NCBI RefSeq assembly: GCF_900101615.1
Contig: NZ_FMZX01000030.1
Span: 1-35,389, forward strand
DNA: 35,389 nt
Source: Belnapia rosea
Lineage (GTDB): Bacteria; Pseudomonadota; Alphaproteobacteria; Acetobacterales; Acetobacteraceae
Direction: 5' to 3'
The first letter of the stretch is position 1, and every line of letters starts with the position of its first letter. Both the position numbers and the translations under genes were made by a program. Below the pieces are notes generated by a model. That model ran no database searches and had not been told where the DNA came from. It saw only the letters and a program-made list of their open reading frames with translations. Of this stretch, positions 33,441 to 35,389 are shown in pieces.

Positions 33441-34835
33441 TCAGTAGCGGTACTGCTCGGCCTTGAAGGGGCCCTGCTCCGGCACGCCGATATAGGCGGC
33501 CTGCTGCGCGGAGAGCTTGGTCAGCTTGGCGCCGACCTTCTCGAGATGCAGCGCGGCCACCTTCTCGTCGAGATGCTTCGGCAGGACGTAGACCCGCTTC
33601 TCGTACTTGCCCGGATTCGCCCAGAGCTCGATCTGCGCCAGCGTCTGGTTGGTGAAGCTGGCCGACATGACGAAGCTCGGATGGCCGGTGGCGTTGCCGA
33701 GATTCACCAGCCGCCCCTCGGAGAGCAGGATGATGCGCTTGCCGTCCGGGAACTCCACCTCGTCCACCTGCGGCTTCACGTTGTGCCACTTGTAGTTCTT
33801 CAGCGCGGCGACCTGGATCTCGCTGTCGAAGTGGCCGATGTTGCAGACGATGGCGCGGTGCTTCATCGCCCGCAGGTGGTCGATGGTGATGACGTCCACA
33901 TTGCCGGTCGCGGTGACGAAGATGTCGGCGCGCGGGGCGGCATCCTCCATGGTCACGACCTCATAGCCTTCCATCGCGGCCTGGAGCGCGCAGATCGGGT
34001 CGGCCTCGGAGACCATGACGCGGCAGCCGGCATTGCGGAGGGACGCGGCCGAGCCCTTGCCGACATCGCCGAAGCCCGCGACCATGGCGATCTTGCCGGA
34101 CATCATCACGTCCGTGCCGCGGCGGATGCCGTCGACCAGGCTCTCGCGGCAGCCATAGAGGTTGTCGAATTTCGACTTGGTGACGCTGTCGTTCACGTTG
34201 ATGGCGGGGAAGAGCAGCTTGCCCTCCTTCGCCATCATGTAGAGGCGGTGGACGCCCGTCGTCGTCTCCTCGGAGACGCCCTTGATGCTGGCGGCCAGCC
34301 GGGCGAACCAGCCGGGCTTCGTCGTCAGGCAGGTCTTGATGAGGGCGAAGAAGACCTCCTCCTCCTCATTGGTCGCCTTGTCGAGGAAGGCGACATCGCC
34401 CTGCTCGGCGCGCAGGCCGTAATGGACGAGGAGGGTCATGTCGCCGCCGTCGTCGAGCAGCATGTTCGGCTCGCCGCCGTCCGCCCATTCGAGCGTCTTC
34501 TGCACATAGGACCAGTATTCCGGCAGGGTCTCGCCCTTCACCGCGAAGACGGGCGTGCCGGCGGCGGCAATGGCGGCCGCGGCGTGGTCCTGCGTCGAGA
34601 AGATGTTGCAGGAGGACCAGCGGACATCGGCGCCGAGGGCCTTCAGCGTCTCGATCAGCACGGCGGTCTGGATGGTCATGTGCAGGCAGCCGGCGATGCG
34701 GGCGCCCTTCAGCGGCTGGGAGGGGCCGTATTCGCGCCGGACGGCCATCAGGCCGGGCATCTCGTCCTCGGCCATGGCGATCTCCTTCCGGCCCCAATCG
34801 GCCAGGCTGAGATCCTTCACGATGCTGTCGGTCAT
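33441..34835 (-). CDS. ahcY: S-adenosylhomocysteinase
   Basis: The 464-residue cytosolic enzyme hydrolyses S-adenosylhomocysteine to adenosine and homocysteine, keeping methylation reactions running. The NAD-binding motif [20 protein letters not shown], the substrate stretch [47 protein letters not shown], and the C-terminal [10 protein letters not shown] are all canonical. It carries the roughly 40-residue insertion seen in many bacterial members ([22 protein letters not shown]). I start at the ATG at 34833-34835 ([19 protein letters not shown]), with GGGGACAG upstream; the longer frame starts at a TTG. An AT-rich dyad lies about 80 nt upstream. Confidence 0.97.
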   Translation of the reverse strand: MTDSIVKDLSLADWGRKEIAMAEDEMPGLMAVRREYGPSQPLKGARIAGCLHMTIQTAVLIETLKALGADVRWSSCNIFSTQDHAAAAIAAAGTPVFAVKGETLPEYWSYVQKTLEWADGGEPNMLLDDGGDMTLLVHYGLRAEQGDVAFLDKATNEEEEVFFALIKTCLTTKPGWFARLAASIKGVSEETTTGVHRLYMMAKEGKLLFPAINVNDSVTKSKFDNLYGCRESLVDGIRRGTDVMMSGKIAMVAGFGDVGKGSAASLRNAGCRVMVSEADPICALQAAMEGYEVVTMEDAAPRADIFVTATGNVDVITIDHLRAMKHRAIVCNIGHFDSEIQVAALKNYKWHNVKPQVDEVEFPDGKRIILLSEGRLVNLGNATGHPSFVMSASFTNQTLAQIELWANPGKYEKRVYVLPKHLDEKVAALHLEKVGAKLTKLSAQQAAYIGVPEQGPFKAEQYRY

Positions 34836-34915
34836 CTGCGCTGTCCCCGAAAGGTTCAAAGATTGGGGGCGGCCCTAGCATGGGCGGGGGAGGCTGGCCA
34901 GGGTTTGCGTCGAGG

Positions 34916-34933
34916 TATAAGGATATCTTTATA
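34916..34933. promoter_or_regulatory. AT-rich dyad centred on GATATC upstream of ahcY
   Basis: TATAAG-GATATC-TTTATA is an 18-bp palindrome with one mismatched pair. It lies 81 nt upstream of ahcY and 94 nt upstream of the divergent DUF2171 gene. ArsR-family regulators of S-adenosylhomocysteine/methionine genes bind AT-rich dyads of this kind in proteobacteria, so a SahR-like site is a reasonable guess. No riboswitch fold was evident to me in the leader. Confidence 0.5.
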
Positions 34934-35026
34934 TATGATGCCGAAATGGCACGCTGGCCATGCATCCTTCCCGGCACTCGGCCGTTTCTGTCCCGGACCG
35001 CAGCCAGCGGCCCCAAGGAAGACGCC

Positions 35027-35275
35027 ATGATCGACATGAGCAAGATCACCGACCACATGGAGGTCGTCGGCTCGGACGGCCAGCATGTCGGCACCATCGA
35101 TTCCGTCGATACCACGCGGCTGAAGCTGACGAAGCAGGACCCGGCCGCGGGCGGGCAGCACCGCTACCTGCCCTTCAGCGCCATCGCCCGGGTGGACGGG
35201 AACCAGGTGCACCTGTCCATCCCGGCGGCCGAGGCGCGGGGGATGACGGAGACGCGCGGGTCCGACCCGGTGTAG
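35027..35275 (+). CDS. DUF2171 family protein
   Basis: The 82-residue product begins MIDMSKITDHMEVVGSDGQHVGTIDSVD and continues RLKLTKQDPAAGGQHRYLPFSAIARVDGNQVHLS, the compact beta-barrel pattern of DUF2171, related to PRC-barrel proteins. These are small soluble proteins of unknown function. AAGGAAG lies 6 nt before the ATG at 35027. The gene is divergent from ahcY. The longer open frame from 34880 has no support. Confidence 0.85.
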   Translation: MIDMSKITDHMEVVGSDGQHVGTIDSVDTTRLKLTKQDPAAGGQHRYLPFSAIARVDGNQVHLSIPAAEARGMTETRGSDPV

Positions 35276-35295
35276 GGGCGGGCGCGGGGGCTTGG

Positions 35296-35389
35296 TCAGG
35301 CCCCGTAATGCTCGCGGAACCAGGCGACGAAGGCGGCGACCCCGGTCGGCACATCCGTGGTGGGCCGGTAGCCGGTGAGGGCCTGGAGC
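35296..35389 (-). CDS. C-terminal end of an NAD-dependent sugar-nucleotide epimerase (partial)
   Basis: The minus-strand frame enters from the right edge and stops at TGA 35296-35298. The last 30 residues include LTGYRPTTDVPTGVAAFVAW and FREHYGA. This is the usual ending of extended short-chain dehydrogenases such as UDP-glucuronate 4-epimerase or UDP-glucose 4-epimerase (GYxPxTxVxxGVxxFVxWYRxYY). Only the tail is visible, so the substrate cannot be assigned. Confidence 0.72.
   Translation of the reverse strand, partial: LQALTGYRPTTDVPTGVAAFVAWFREHYGA

Noticed and set aside
34836-34915. SAH or SAM riboswitch in the ahcY leader
   Set aside because: I could not form the expected pseudoknot or conserved core from the leader; the AT dyad further upstream looks like a protein site instead.

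Overview
The window is 35.4 kb of uniformly GC-rich, densely packed DNA. It reads as ordinary chromosome of an alphaproteobacterium, most likely an Acetobacteraceae member of the Roseomonas type. The reasons are the GC-rich third codon positions, an AapJQMP-type amino-acid ABC operon, an alphaproteobacterial short HprK in a permease-less PTS operon, an aa3-type CoxI close to the Paracoccus sequence, and a solitary TRAP binding protein. I see no tRNA, rRNA, CRISPR array, phage or complete insertion sequence. All assignments come from reading the sequence; no database search was run.

Layout, left to right. At 1-4.2 kb: Dps (-), a short AraC-type regulator with an MFS exporter (+), a CDF cation exporter and a short ribosome hibernation factor (-). 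At 4.2-12.4 kb: an SLC13/TrkA-C permease (+) whose end overlaps a convergent Mfd-type helicase (-), then a solitary cytochrome oxidase subunit I translationally coupled to a type II NADH dehydrogenase (+), followed by a possible 23-codon ORF. At 12.6-20.2 kb (all -): a DUF892 ferritin-like protein, a small unknown protein, the Kup potassium transporter and the aapJQMP operon. The aap operon has a sigma-54-like -24/-12 element, an upstream dyad, two intergenic stem-loops and a terminator. At 20.2-22.8 kb (-): a kinase-derived protein with an H-box but a degenerate ATPase half, and a class A penicillin-binding protein. The DNA upstream of that PBP carries a striking 10-bp-phased CTCAA/TTGAG array.

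At 23.1-27.1 kb (-) lies a compact regulatory phosphotransferase operon, hprK-rapZ-EIIA(Man)-HPr-EI, with each gene overlapping the next and no sugar permease. Divergent from it is a PLP-dependent threonine/serine dehydratase, then a secreted coiled-coil-like unknown (+), UppP (-), a DUF3445 haem-demethylase-like protein (+), a TRAP solute-binding protein (-), a DUF1275 membrane protein (+), a small conserved-looking protein (-), a DUF4149 membrane protein and S-adenosylhomocysteinase (-), a DUF2171 protein (+), and the C-terminal end of a sugar-nucleotide epimerase running off the right edge (-).

Functional themes are nitrogen and carbon status sensing (sigma-54-like amino-acid uptake, regulatory PTS, RapZ), respiration (CoxI plus NDH-2), iron and stress protection (Dps, DUF892, Hpf), cell-wall synthesis (class A PBP, UppP) and methyl-cycle recycling (AhcY). 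The most unusual signals are the helically phased array upstream of the PBP, the sigma-54-type architecture of aap, an Asp-to-Asn change at the predicted Mg site of the solitary CoxI, the degenerate H-box protein, and a hairpin that could mask the Shine-Dalgarno of the DUF892 gene.
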